Positions 32,401 to 45,719 of a DNA stretch of 64,000 nucleotides are shown piece after piece. The stretch is from Trichoplax sp. H2. Its lineage: Eukaryota; Placozoa; Uniplacotomia; Trichoplacea. The position numbers and the translations under genes were made by a program. The notes under the pieces were generated by a model. It ran no database searches. It had not been told where the DNA came from and saw only the letters and a list, made by a program, of their open reading frames with translations. The DNA is taken from assembly GCA_003344405.1 (NCBI GenBank), contig NOWV01000005.1:1-64000 (forward strand), in the 5' to 3' direction. The stretch's first letter is position 1. Every line of letters starts with the position of its first letter.

Positions 32401-35400
32401 GATAAACGTAAAAGTAATTATTGCTATATTCGTTAATAAATTAGAAAATCAGATTCGATATACCTGTAGAGGATTTTCAGTTTGCAGTTGCTAAATTAAT
32501 GATTCAACGATAAGCTGTTATAAAATTTCCATTTACAGATATAGTTAAAGTGAATTTATTTATCTTACAGTTGAAGGACTCCTTTGCTTTGTTTCGCTTC
32601 TTTTTTTCGATGTCCACCACATTAAGAAATACATATGCGTTGCAAGATTGGGAAACTTACCATAAGAATTCTGATTTAATAAATACGAGTATGTTAATTA
32701 TTGGATACTATACATTTCCTTCTTGCTACTAAATTGGTATGACTTCTCTGTATCATTTACTTTTAAGTATGTGAAATACAATTTTCTTACCCACTTTAAA
32801 GAGAAACTATAATGAGTAGCAAAAGTCCAGAAAGTTAGTATAATCAATCCTGGACAAACATAGGAGTACCACGGAATTCCGTGGCGGAGAATTGGTAAAG
32901 AAGGCGATGAACAGTTAGTTTTAAAATATCCTGTTAATCCTAAGATTCTGTCAATTAATAAAAATAATTGTTCAGAAGAGAATAAAATTGACGGATGTCA
33001 TTAATATATCTGACCACTTTTATGCATTACTCATACATTATACCGTCAATTCAACTGTTTGTATATCTATTCTAGTCTAAACTAGAAATGTGGTCGATAT
33101 AATATGAAATGATTGCATGTTACATGATATATTAATATATGATATACCTAGCTATGAATGATTTTGGTTCTACAGCATCTTGGAAAAATTGCATTTGATA
33201 CAAATATAGCACTATTAAATGTAGTACACAGTAGACCATTAAAATGTTGCGTAACTTGCTAAATAATGTAGATCGATTCCTTGTTGTGTGAGAACGTGCT
33301 AATAATTGTTCTCGTGAGTTTGGCTTAGCTTTCGAAAAAGACCAGATCGTAGCAATCACTAATAAAGTAATAAAGTACACAGCAGATAATACCGATGGTT
33401 GTACAATCCCTGTTAGCCACAGCAAGACTATACTAAAGAATGAGCTAAGGCAAGAAAGAGTTAAATAACAATTAATGATATGACAATTATACTGTAGGAT
33501 ACCAGAAAGCCTTCAACATTATATAAAAATTACTTGATATTCTTCAATGAGTGTCCATATTTAGAATAGGTTAGTGTTGCCAATGAGTCTAATTTGTCAT
33601 ATACATGGCGTCTATCATCATCAGAACCATACATAATTTGGTCTACTTGTTTATTTGCTAATTTTCGGCAATATAAGAATGTTACTACAGAGATGATAAA
33701 GATAATGGCATCTGGAGCAAGTAAACGTATATCGTTCCACACATTATGTCCTAGCCTGTTGCATAATGTAAAATAGAGATGGTAAAAAGGCAATAATTTG
33801 CACATTTCGATTGCAATATTTTCTGTAAGTAATTTTATGGAGAGCGCTTTAGTCATTGTAACGTATATATATACATGATAGTATCGTGAGAGTTTCAATG
33901 TTATCAATACTATCGAGTCGGTTAAGCGCTAGATATAAATTCTATCTACTATTCAATTTAACACTATATCGATTTAAATAAGTCATAACAGTTATCATAC
34001 TGAAAAGAATAATACTCGTCGATAATTAAGTAGCGCATAACGATGATTTTCCTACTTATTGAAGCCTATTTGTCTAGCTAGCCTCTCCTGCCAAAAACCT
34101 ATAAAGCAATATATTATACATTATAATCTTAATAAGTATAGGTATATAAGATAAAGTCATTATATTATTGAAGATGTTGTCGACTAATATGTTGCGTATG
34201 TATACCCGTATATTACTGACTTACAATCGATGATGATGCTTCCATAGGGAGGATTGGCAGCAAGTACTATTTGAAAGATGATATGAGCAACGCAAAGACC
34301 AAGGGATAATGCACAAATAGATAGAAGATATTTTCGAATAGGACCCTCTAAATTGAAGTTAAAAGAAGTAGTCAATGAGTGAATAGTTTTTGTCCAGACT
34401 GGTAGTCATTGGGACCAAATAGTTTATACTAATCTTAATATATTTTGATGACATCAAAGCTCAACAAGCTACTGCATTTAGAAATTTTTTGGTGCTAAGT
34501 TAGTTCAAAATCTACCAGAAAAATAATAAGCTAAGTTTTGCATGTTCCTATTTGAAAAATGTAAAGTATTTGGGTAGGTGAGAATGATTGATACCGTGTA
34601 AGATTAGATCAGTTGTCAACAATGTACAAACCTTGCATTATATGTAATAATAGTATCTTACATCCTTGTATGAGTTGCATAAAAAATTTTAAACATGCTT
34701 ACAGCGTACTTTATGCTAGATAGATGATCTTGCTATAGAGTCATCAACAAGTACTATTGTAATATTGATTTCTTAGATGTATTAATAAGACACGGTTTAC
34801 TTACTAAAAAAGCTTTGATGGGAAGGATTGGGTAAGAATGGCATTACCAGGAAAAATCCGAAATATAAAGCGGAGAATCCATTGATTCGTAAAATAGAGG
34901 CTAGATATAAAGATTGATAGACAATTTGTTAATTATCATGATTTTACCAGGTTAGCAATATTCAAGCAATGTTGAAAATCGTTCGTTTACGTTGGGCATG
35001 ATGATTGAACTCACTTTGCACATTACTATGATACGATAATTGACATAGGCGAATGTTTTCGATATTCAGCGAATGCTGAAAGTGGCAGGTTTACTACTGA
35101 ACAAAGTATGCTTTTGATTTATATAATAATTTGTACAATAGAGGCTTGTCATCATCAAGAATGATGAAAATTTGTTGGACATGATGATTGAACTCGCTAT
35201 TATGCTACGACAATTTACATAGGAAAATATTTTCAACATGCAACAAATGAGGATGAAAGTAGCAGGTTTGCTACTGGATAGAATAAGTATGGAAATCAGT
35301 AAAATCGTGGCATAGACTGTCATGTTATCACATATTATGAGCTTTGAATTTTCCTATGTGTGTGTATAATGGAGGCTTGTTATACAAAAATGATAGGAAC

Positions 35401-36202
35401 TTTGTTCGACATAATGGCTTCATTTACTTTGTATTTTATATCCTACGCTACAGTAACTTAGGTAGGCAACCATTTTTATTACTGGATGAAATAAATAAAA
35501 GTATTAGCTACAACATGGATATCAATAAACTTCTAGCTTAAACAGTTATCTATCGTAGCCATTAGATCAGAACAGAGAATACATTTGACTCTGAATGTAA
35601 AAGCATGGATTGTGTGATCAAGCAGACATGGAAATTGTACACGATAGAAGCATCACTACAACTGCAATTAAAGATTGCCCAAGTTATACTATTCATATCC
35701 TCTATATCATTTTATTCAGTGCGATATCGCTGAGAAGTCTCGATAACAATCATGCCAATCCTAAGCTTTTCCACTGTCAAAGTGGAAAGTAGTATTGGTT
35801 TTCCTGTTGTGAATAGCAGTCATACAAGTGGTGTGTTGTTGAGAAATAAAGCATCTTAGCAATTCTACACTAAACTTCTCCTAAATATAAACTATTAAGA
35901 ACTGTTGCTGTCTTTTAGTATTCTCCGGTAATCAACAACAACAACACCGAATAAGGATTAGAATCATATTTGGAATTGGCGATTAATTAGCTTGTAGATA
36001 ATGACATCATAATTAATTGAAATAATTAATCAATAATAAACAGTCGGGGAGGACTATGATATAGCTGTATGCTAGTACACTAGCGACATGAGCCTACAAA
36101 AATAATCCTTATTGCTATTAATCGCTTCTTCTTCTTACCAGCTAACAAGGAAAGAGTTAAAAACCAACGAAAGAGGAGAGTAGCAACAAATATAGAAGCC
36201 AT
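23431..36202 (-). CDS. PIEZO: PIEZO mechanosensitive cation channel
   Basis: PIEZO forms trimeric stretch-gated cation channels in the plasma membrane. Twenty-eight exons give 2444 aa (human PIEZO1 2521): 36139-36202, 34805-34900, 34225-34398, 33534-33846, 33148-33510, 32791-32947, 32464-32490, 32019-32075, 31746-31940, 31293-31553, 30831-31061, 30590-30738, 30271-30521, 29978-30186, 29700-29876, 29504-29617, 29296-29352, 28996-29139, 28685-28886, 28510-28602, 28246-28381, 28131-28152, 27774-27952, 27632-27689, 27391-27478, 27124-27286, 26944-27035, 23431-26693. All phases agree. Blade landmarks: TWSISYHSW, VLLYTFQF, IVGTSQINIF. In the last exon: LSIPRPHRYFW, IWFPLLFMSL, the extracellular cap, VIFSDKVIPPGLSFLAGYG, the pore constriction IMF (M2384/F2385) and YRSPET. 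Exon 4's acceptor and exon 27's donor were chosen by frame and are the least certain. One exon of 3263 bp encodes residues 1358-2444. Confidence 0.95.
34975..35475. repeat. Threefold degenerate repeat in PIEZO intron 1
   Basis: Within the first PIEZO intron (34901-36138), GCATGATGATTGAACTC at about 34996, GACATGATGATTGAACTC at about 35178 and a diverged CGACATAATGGCTTCAT at about 35408 head three copies. GTGGCAGGTTTACTACTGAA and GTAGCAGGTTTGCTACTGGA also recur. Spacing is about 180 and 230 bp. Open frames on both strands here come from the repeat, not from exons. Confidence 0.75.
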
Positions 36203-36665
36203 AATTGGATGGCGAAGAGGACATTAACGACTAGGGTGGCCTTCAGGATGGCATGAAGACGATGGTCAGAGTAGAGTCAGACTAAGGCTTTCATAGCTGT
36301 AGTCTGTGTATCTGTATTATGTATAGTATGGATAAGGTGAATTAAGGTATTGTACAGTCCTATTACTCAAACATCATCTAAAAGGCATTGCTCTACACTG
36401 TAAGGATGGAAAAATAGAGCGCGACTATAGGCCATGGCAGAAATACACCATACTGAATCGATCCTAGTCGCTCGTATGGGAGTCCACACCTTGCTGTTAC
36501 TATGGTAATATTAGGACAGACAGAAGAGGTGACGATATTCGATGGTGCATTTAAAAACTTTCATATGAGTCTCCATTTCTAGCCATCACTTTTTGGATTT
36601 TTATCCCGCGTTAGAGACAATTTAACCTGGATTAATATCAAAATCAAGCCAAATCTCTGGTTACC
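36203..36665. promoter_or_regulatory. Bidirectional PIEZO/SEH1 promoter region
   Basis: PIEZO (minus) and SEH1 (plus) start codons are separated by 463 bp, so both promoters and 5' UTRs must lie in this interval unless further 5' exons exist. It is less AT-rich than the surroundings and contains CGACTAGGG (about 36226) matched by CCTAGTCG (about 36465) as a distant inverted pair. No TATA box is obvious at a convincing distance from either start. The bidirectional role is inferred from layout only. Confidence 0.55.
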
Positions 36666-39600
36666 ATGGCTAATTCTGTTTCTGACTTGAGTATAGTAAG
36701 GCAAATTAACACACAACATGCAGATTTAGTTCACGATGTCTCCTATAGTTACAATGGTCGTCGAATGGCTACTTGCTCTAGCGATCAAACGGTCAAGGTA
36801 AAATTGATTCTACGCTTTTTCCCTGCTCAATTTTCATCATTATAATACAACTGATTGCTCTCGCTGAAATACTATACACTTCGATCGATTCATTATCGCA
36901 AATCAATGGGTGTTCGACTCTTCGTATAGATTTACCTAGACCTGATGTACAGAACTATCGTGCAAAATTCAATTGCTCTTTTAGGCGTACCTATTTCCAT
37001 CACGTAGTATTCAATACTGGCCGATCATTCTTATAGCTAGCTGCAGGCATCCAATGAAAGTTTTAGAACTTTAGAAGATTTATAAATAAACTTGTGGAAC
37101 ATATGACAAAAAATATTGTATCAATTACGATAACCATTGCTTGCTATTTTTGCAAGCTCAGCTTGAAAGCAAGCTACTGTAATATTCCTTGAATTAAATG
37201 AAAATTAAAGGAATATCTTGCTGATTACAGTGCCATTGCTATTTCTGCAATTTCACTTGAAAAACAGGCTGCTATAATATTCGTTACGGGATACGTAGCT
37301 ATTTCTACTGTTTCAATTTTATAAATACAAACTGATATTCACGTTCATTAACCAGATGAATATATCTTTACAATGTTGTTAGTAAATCGGTTTAGGAGTA
37401 CTGGGCAGTATATTGGGTATGCATTCAGCAATAATTTCAATTGCTATTTATAATCATTCCTAGAATCTTAATTTTGAATACAAGTCAATATTCTTGTATG
37501 ATAACTAGATGAGAATGGTTTTAGATTATGGTATTTGGTAAATGGACTTATGTGCTGTCTACGTATCTGCTATACAGGAACATCTTGAAAAGTTGTACAG
37601 TATTTCCAATTTGAGATTTTTCTATTAAAAAAACCCCGGTGATTTAGTTTCCTACGAACACGTACGTATTGGCTGTATCTGGAGTAGTGCCATAATGAAG
37701 GATTAAGAAATAGTTTAGCTAACTTTATTGTAATAATCTGATACGAATATGATATCTGCATATGTATAGTTTATATCGTATCTTGCCATAAATGAGTAAC
37801 TATCTATAGGGACATAATAGAAGAGTCTCTGATGAGGGCCGAAATCTTCGCATATTTTGAAAATATGACTTGCGAAGATGATCATGACGTGACAATATCG
37901 TGATTCACAAATGCCGCCATACTGCTACAAATTTAGCTCTCACATGCCTACAATGTTGTATATTGAAATATCTCGTCAACAGTATTGGGCAGCTTCTCTG
38001 GTTTATGGCTATTTGCGATGCCATTAATGTACAGTGTATCTTGTGATTTACCGTTTTCGATAACGACAACTTTTGCATAATAATTTTGTAGTTCTATCCG
38101 ATATAAGTATACACTACTTATTTTTTCTTTAATGTAGTATATAGTGATGCTTAATGTTAATGAAACACTACGAAATGGGTAATTTTTTTGTTCTACTCGA
38201 TTCTCATCCTGCATGAGGAGAAGATTACTGCAGTGCAGGATAGAGTGTAACTATTAATTCCTACAGTATTGTAAAAATGTATTATTTTATTGTGCAATTT
38301 TACTTTTATCAAGTAGTTTAGCTAAGTATAGCTTTAACGATAATGTTTATAATTTACGTTTCTTTAGATATGGGATCTAGGTGAAGATAACGAATGGCAT
38401 ATGACTGCTAGTTGGCAGGTATTGTATAATTCCGTCAATGTAAGAATTAGTTTGAGTACAGTTAAAATTGTACTAGTACAGTTATATTGCTTTGTACAGC
38501 ACAGGGACATCGTTTTGTATCTCAATGACTGCTAAAACCAGTTTTAGGCACCTTTACTTATATCTTAAACTATTCCTATAATGGGTAGCGGTCATGTTAG
38601 TAAGCTGCATTATATGGCTATAGTTTTGATACCTCTCAATCAAATATGAAATACAAGACTAATTTACGTACAATATGTATCTTAATGCATCATTTTTAGG
38701 TGCGCTATGCTTGTTTAAAATTGCTAAAAGTCCGTTTGCATTTGGTATCATTTTCTTATTAGTGCGTATGCTGTCTTTAAGGTCTGTGTAGTATTTCTAA
38801 TGACTCTTAAGCTTATTAGTATACCTATGTTGCTACAGTCTTCTAATTAGATACTACTATGACAACAATTATCAATGCCATAAATAACTATTAAGGTTTA
38901 ACCTTTCACTTAAAGGTAAATAAAAATGATATTAATATAGCATAATTCACATCACAATTCTATCTCTTTTACATATATCGAATAATTTTTGAGATATTAC
39001 ATCTACCGTGTTGTGGTGTACCAGATGTTTATAACTTAAGAATTATGCCAATTCTATAGATTTAATATGCTACATTGCAGCTTAGTTGAATTTCTTAACA
39101 AAAAATAGGCTGTAATTTAAGAGCCATAAATCCTTAAGCTAAATATATAGCTTATGGTGCTCGTCGCTTATTTTATTATATTTTCTACGAGGATAGAACC
39201 ATTTTACTGATTGCAGCAGCTTCTTAATGCCACGTACATTTCATGATCTTGAAAGAACTAAATTATAAATTATTTACATGTTATATAGTGATAGTTATGG
39301 TCATAATGAAGGCATAATTGTTGGTATGAAAAAAATATTTTCTAATCTTAAAATTTTAGGCACATCCTTCCAATATATGGAGAGTAGTTTGGGCACACCC
39401 AGAATTCGGACATGTTATTGCTACTTGTTCCTTCGATAAAAGCATCGCTATTTGGGAAGAAATAGGTCTTTTAGTATTATTGATTTATGTATCTTTATCT
39501 AATAAAGATGTGAAAAACAGCAATTTCATTTCTTGAGGAGATTGGCGCTATGCTTTACAGTAGCTTGGTAGATTCTTTCGTCGTCTTAAATAATTTTAAA

Positions 39601-41877
39601 TTTTATAGATTACTGATAGTATACTATAGATATGACAGATGATGTTAGAAAATCACATCAGAAATTGGTGACTTATGCTAGTATTGTATACCTAGATATC
39701 TTAAACCTTTGTAATATCTATTGTGAATAGGCTTGGCTAGAAGGGATTCAGGAGAGCAAATAAATACCTGGGTATGGGATATTTTAATATACGGAATGGA
39801 AAAATTATACAGTAAATCATGCAATGATTGCTTAAAATGAACGGTATCATATTTTTTGACAGCAAAAAAAATTATCCCTTGCTGAATGTAAAGCATCTGT
39901 CACCGATGTCAAATTTGCACCGCATTACCTTGGACTGATACTGGTAATTAAATAATTGTAGTTAATACTGTACGCTACGTTACGACGCCTACTTGCGTGA
40001 AAATATCGAATTTTTTACAATGTAATATTTCATAGGGCTTTTGCTCAGCCGATTGCTGGGTTTATATTTGCGAACTTCCGGACATATCTGAGATGAACCT
40101 TTATCGATCGGTAAAGTTAATAATTCTTGTAACAGCGGCAGATCTAGCATTTTGAATTAATTAAAAGCATAATTTTCAACTTCTTATTGTTATACTCAGA
40201 TTATTCGGTAATACTATTTTATTTTAATTATAGTATGGCATGAGATTTTTTGAGACTGACATTTATCGATGATTTGTTATTTTTCCTAATTTTTAGTATA
40301 AGTATGATACCAAGGTTAGCTGTAGCTGTCTCTCTTGGAATCCATCAAGGTATTTGGGAACTTTAATTGTTTCTTAACTGTTTTTCTTCGATGAAATATT
40401 ACTTGTAAGTAATAAATGAAACATTTTATAACACGACTACTTTGAATTGGACAAAGAATCACACCTCCGCTTGTTGCTGTGGGCAGCGATACTGTATCAG
40501 GCGGTATTTCGAAAGTTTTCATCTATAAGTTCATCCAGGAAGAGCCAAAGTAAGAAAAGTTATCTAGTTACTATATAAGCAGGTCTTTTATATTGTTGCA
40601 GTAATTTCGACGGCGATTTATCATGGTCCAAAAGGTGATTAACTAGTTTTGTCAATAAACTTAGGGGCTTAAAAGAACTTGTTAGTCCTATTTCTGTCCC
40701 TGGTCCGGTGCGTGATGTTGCATTCGCTCCACATATGGGGAGGTATGATAAAATTTTTATATAACTATGCATTTTATTTCATGGCTAGGTGAAAATACGT
40801 TATAGTTATTGTGGTAGCTGAAGACTATTCGTAGTTTTGTCGAGTAATAATAAAATCTTTTGCTCTTTTAGATCTTTCTTTCAGTTAGCAATCGCTGCAC
40901 GAAACGTGCACATATTTAGACTTTATCCGACAGAGTAAGTATTGCTCGATGTTACGAAATCATGTTAACAATACAATCCGATGAAATCATATATTGCTAT
41001 TTCTGTGACCGAAGTTTGTACTGATACTGTAATGAACAAAATCCCGAACAAGTTAGTCGTAATTTTAGTTAAGAGTATCGTAACGAATCGGATTACATTT
41101 ACGTCGTATAGCGTGTGCAAAAAATTATTTTGCTAGTATGTTAGTGATTATTTCGGTAGCAATTATAATTTACCACCCTACCAGTATATGATACTATAAG
41201 ATTTAATTGCAAGTCATACAAAAGTATACACTTAAAATTGATATTTAAGAAGTATTTACTCTTTTAAATCAATATTTATCCAAAGGGTAATCTAAAATAA
41301 TAATTAGGACGGTACATTTGTTGCTGAAGTGGTCACTACGTTAATAATAGCAAATTTTTATTGTAATATGTATGTAGTATTCATTTACTGACTATAAGCA
41401 ATAAAACAACACTGGTGTGAATTAGTGATATACGCATATATGCAGACGCTTTAATTGCTGTTATTATTATTATCATCAGTGATAATTTTAACAAGAATCA
41501 GAGCGACTCATTTAATGTTGAAGAAGTAGCGACATTGGAGAAACATAAATCACAGGTTAGTCCTATACATTGCAGCAATCAAGGGCTCTGTCTTTGTTGT
41601 ACACGTACCTTTAATAAAATTAGTGTATTTTTATTCTAGATTTGGCGAGTTGAGTGGAATATAACTGGAACTGTCTTGGCATCGTCTGGCGATGACGGCC
41701 AAGTTAGGCTGTGGAAAGGTATTGATGACATTTTTATATTATTTCATTATTGCATCCTAGCTTTTTCTTAATTTAGTACACTGTGCTTATTTCGTAGCTA
41801 ATTACTCGGGAAAATGGGATTCTTGTGCTACTATCAGAGATAGCGAAGTTGTCAACAATAATATTAAAACTCTATGA
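36666..41877 (+). CDS. SEH1L: Nucleoporin SEH1 (WD40)
   Basis: SEH1 is a seven-bladed WD40 protein of the Nup107-160 (Y) nuclear pore complex and of the GATOR2 complex that signals amino acids to TORC1. Thirteen exons: 36666-36797, 38368-38418, 39360-39465, 39752-39771, 39863-39943, 40036-40110, 40297-40349, 40457-40549, 40665-40742, 40872-40934, 41480-41555, 41640-41718, 41798-41877, encoding 328 aa (human 360). Matches run the whole length: [94 protein letters not shown], then a short tail ANYSGKWDS. All junctions are in frame. Introns 1 (1.6 kb) and 2 (0.9 kb) are the longest; exon 4 is only 20 nt. The gene is divergent from PIEZO and convergent on NEURL2. Confidence 0.95.
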
Positions 41878-42842
41878 ATATCAAGTAAAAATTCAAAAAC
41901 TCGGTAAATTGGAGAGCTGATTTTGATATGACCGTTTTACATGAGTAAGTGCTATGTTCGGCAATACCTATGTAATTTGCACTACTGTGTTACTAAAACA
42001 TAAACTTGTAGTAAGTTATCTAAAAATTAAACCTCAACACTTGATGAACCTTTTAATAAATACCAATACGTGATACAACGTTTCATAAACTTTACCATTA
42101 TCGTCAATTGCGAAAAGGTTTTGAATAACAAAATGGATCGGTAGTACTTTATAGCTGAAATTTTGTATGTATAAATATATATATACATATATATATATAT
42201 GTAAGTATTTGTATGCTTTCCTTCTAGATACTGCTGTTAAAAAATATCCAAGCTAACGGTTACTATATAATTTAATTGATCCTTAGAGATTCCTTTGATA
42301 AAATGTTGATGTAAATAATAAACACTGCATTAATAAAGAGTAAAATTCTGTTTATTAATTAATTATAAAAAGCATTACAGGTGAAGATATATAATATTTT
42401 TGAGGTGTTTATTATTTGAATCAAAATAATAATAAGTTCCGTTTCGCCTTTACTTATTTAAAATGAAGATTAATCAAATAGGGTCAAAAATGGTTACACA
42501 ATCCTATTAATTAGATAAAATACAGTATAGCCGTCATCAAACAACGCTTGTTGTGTTGGTGGTACAATAAATGTCATGGATGAATATAACATGATTTTGT
42601 AAGCTCTGGGCTATGTTCCTATAAAATTTATTACACTGATAAAATTACATTATAACATTTATATTATAAATTTGACAAAGTTCAGCATTATAATATTTGC
42701 AAGTCGTACTTGATATATACACAGTACAGTTTGGATTGATTGCAATTATGCACCTTTTATCATTTTAAGTTGAAAATCCGAAATTTTATTTACCCTTGAT
42801 ATATGATTTATTCCGAGTTACAGTAGAATTTCTCCGTTATAG
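41878..42842. other. Convergent spacer between SEH1 and NEURL2
   Basis: No gene is seen. A TA/TATATACA microsatellite lies at about 42175-42206, and the stretch is otherwise strongly AT-rich, consistent with two 3' UTRs meeting. AATAAA-like sequences occur (for example near 42054). Confidence 0.55.
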
Positions 42843-43915
42843 TTACATCGATGATTGCAAACTTTTAATAAATTTCCGCGGCAATGGTAAAGCTGATATC
42901 TTAGCTTTTGGTACCAGACGAGATAACGCCACCGTACATATCTCATGAAGTGGTTGTACTATAAAATTAATAAATGATTTTAAGTATTAATACATTAAAT
43001 TTATTTTTTTCTAGAAGCAGTAGTAGGTTAAGATTAAGAATCAGTTTATTATATCTGCACTGAAATGTTTTAAATGCATCAGTATTGTACATACAGTAAT
43101 TAATTACGGATTTAATTTTTGAGAGATATTTTATCGTCACGTCATAAAGTACGTGTAGTATTACAAGTACCTTCAGGTGATAATACTTTAACTTTTGTTG
43201 TTGAGCCATAAATATCAACAATTGCATATACATCCTGATTTATAAGTACGTTTTGAACCACCGGCCCTAAATCTGTGTGGTTGATGATTAAATGAATTTG
43301 GCCTTTCAAGTTGTACTTTAACCCAATTGTTGTGCCTTCATCTAGTAACACATGCTTAGGAGATCCTTCATCCTTTACATAAATTTAGTAATATTTAGAA
43401 AATTGTATGTCTAGATTGAGTCATGATGTTCATAGATGTCCGTATCATATTATGATATAAAGCAATGAAAAATTTTTATATGATATAAAATGATTCATTG
43501 TACTTTCATTATTAGTAATATTAAAATTCTATCTATATTATAGTATTACATACACTTGCAATAGCTACTATTACTGATAAGTATATAATTATTCATATAT
43601 CTTTACCTTCAGTTCGTCCGAGATTGCAATCTTTGTTGGCAATGCAATAACACGAGTTTTGCCTTGATTAGTCATGCCCGGTAATGAATACTCAGGTACC
43701 TCAAAATGCCTATCGATATTTTCCCATGTGAAACCACAACGTAAATTGCCAGACCAATCCGGTTGTATCTCTTCTATTAAAATAGTAAACACTTCATTGG
43801 GTCTGATGGGTCTACTACTAAACACTATACCATTGCTAAACCCATGAGTTCGAGCAGCAGCTTTTCCATCATTTGAAAGTGAGATATTAAGTCCGCGGCA
43901 TTCATGAAATTTCAT
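42843..43915 (-). CDS. NEURL2: Neuralized-like NHR + SOCS-box protein
   Basis: Three exons (43607-43915, 43171-43372, 42843-42958) encode 208 aa. Residues 1 to about 168 form one Neuralized homology repeat: MKFHECRGLNISL, SNGIVFSSRPI, IEEIQPDWSGNLRCGFT, VPEYSLPGMTNQG, IHLIINHTDLGP, VYAIVDIYGSTTKV. The last exon adds a SOCS box, VQPLHEICTVALSRLV followed by LPLPRKFIKSL, which family knowledge links to elongin B/C and Cullin-5 ubiquitin ligases. One NHR plus a C-terminal SOCS box is the NEURL2 (Ozz) architecture, a substrate receptor in muscle. NEURL1 has a RING finger and NEURL4 has several NHRs. The ATG follows an in-frame stop 24 nt upstream, which supports this start. Without the last exon the frame would end early at TCNTTRTL. 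Confidence 0.92.
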
Positions 43916-45719
43916 ATTTCTTACAATAAAATTCAATTAATACATAGAATTGTCTATTTCCATAAAACGAAAAGCTTCTTTAGGTATACAGGAAGCAGGA
44001 TTAAATTATTAAAATGATTGTAATCTTGGAATATTGGCAACCTTTAAAACATTTCTTGAGTGGTGAAATCTACTCATGTATCGCTGCTGTAAAGGAATGT
44101 TCGATAAAACAGTTAATACTAGCGCTTGCAATCTTTAGAACTGTGACATGAAAGAATGAGGACAAAATTACTATGGCAACTCAAAAGATATACTTATTCC
44201 AACTTATTCGATAAAGCCAGACGTGAAGATATTAGCTATTATAGTCACCTGATATGTCCATAATTTTATAAAGTTTAGGCCTACTGAAGAATCAACAAGT
44301 TACTGCTGATGTTTCTTAATAGCAACTTAGTCATTCGTCATATAATATCTATTAGTTTCAGCTCTTCTACAGTGCTTCGGTTATACCAGTCTATGCTGAT
44401 CGTATAGACCTTTTATAATCTACAGTATCAGTAGTAGATCCCCTGCATTTTGCTTTATTGACGGTGTGAACGTATCGCTTTGTTTTGCATCGATAACATA
44501 AACATACATTACCATTTACATCGTTTTAAAACTTTAAACTACTTTTTATTCACTACCAAGGAAACGCTTCACTGCGTAAGAAATTAAAAAATGCGTCATG
44601 TAAAGGCATAAAATATTTAATAACGAGATAGTCTGTAATCATTGCTGACCAGCAAAGCAACAATGTACGTATAGTAGTAAGCATTAATTGGATCAAAATG
44701 ATCGTTGATTTAGCTATGTCTAGTTTTTAAAAATAATTTGAAAGGTTTGTATCATTCTTGGTTTTATATCGTATCGTATTGTGTTTCGCATTATGGAAAG
44801 TGCTAGTGTTTTCAAAAGTAAGCTACATATGCTAGCAATCGACTAGCTAATGTCAGGAGTAAAATTGTATTCATTCATCCATTACTACTGTCCCATACTG
44901 TACTATAGTAGTTCAAGCTGCAAATGTATCTTTATTTTTTAATTTACATACACTCGTAGCTCGTATATTGGCTGATGATTTTATATTGATATTGAAGGAA
45001 TTGTTTACCAGTTATGATTCTTATTATTGCCGTCGTCGACGGAGTCTTTGTTGTCTCTAGTGAATCACTACATTGGAAAAGTTATTAATCCGCCTTGGAA
45101 TAATATTATCCTGTGTAAAATTGTGCAACCTTTCTACGAGTATGATAATAATAATACTGGTATGTTATTACAGCAGGCGACGTCTGTCAATGCCAAGATC
45201 GTTTACAGCCTGCAATCAACAAAACATGATCTCCAATAATAATGAAACGATTACAACTGTACAGTATTATGACTGTCTGGTTGTGCATTCCATTGACTCG
45301 TGATATGACCATTTTACTCTAGCTGAATATTGAAGATAGACAGCGACAGAATAGAAAAGAGTTTTGATGGATGCCATTACAAGTTTTATAAATAAATAAA
45401 TAGCGCGTGGCTATGATCTGGTAGAACCACAGGAGGCTGCATTATGCCGCTACGTGCAGAATGCAGGCCTGACACATTACATATTATTATTTATTATCCT
45501 GTATCTTTGCAATCTACTAACAGCAACGACAGTCAGTGATACTAAAACATGGATACTAAAGCAACTTCATACCAACCTTTAGCAGGCAGAATACATGGAT
45601 ATTGTCAGTTACAAAAGCAAGTGATGATTTATTTGATTGAGCTTGGTGGTGTTTATGCAGCAATTTTTAGGTTACAGATTCTGCCGGACTGGATCGATTT
45701 CGTCAAGAGTTTTCAGATG
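43916..45719. other. Divergent spacer, NEURL2 side
   Basis: I recognise no exon. Several open frames of 70-95 codons occur near 45.0-45.8 kb, but they match no family and show no splice-supported extension. NEURL2's promoter should lie at the left end. Confidence 0.45.

Noticed and set aside
35066-35323. Minus-strand 85-codon hydrophobic frame as a PIEZO exon
   Set aside because: It is made of a threefold degenerate repeat in PIEZO intron 1. The true exons 1 and 2 (36139-36202, 34805-34900) join in phase and match the family without it.
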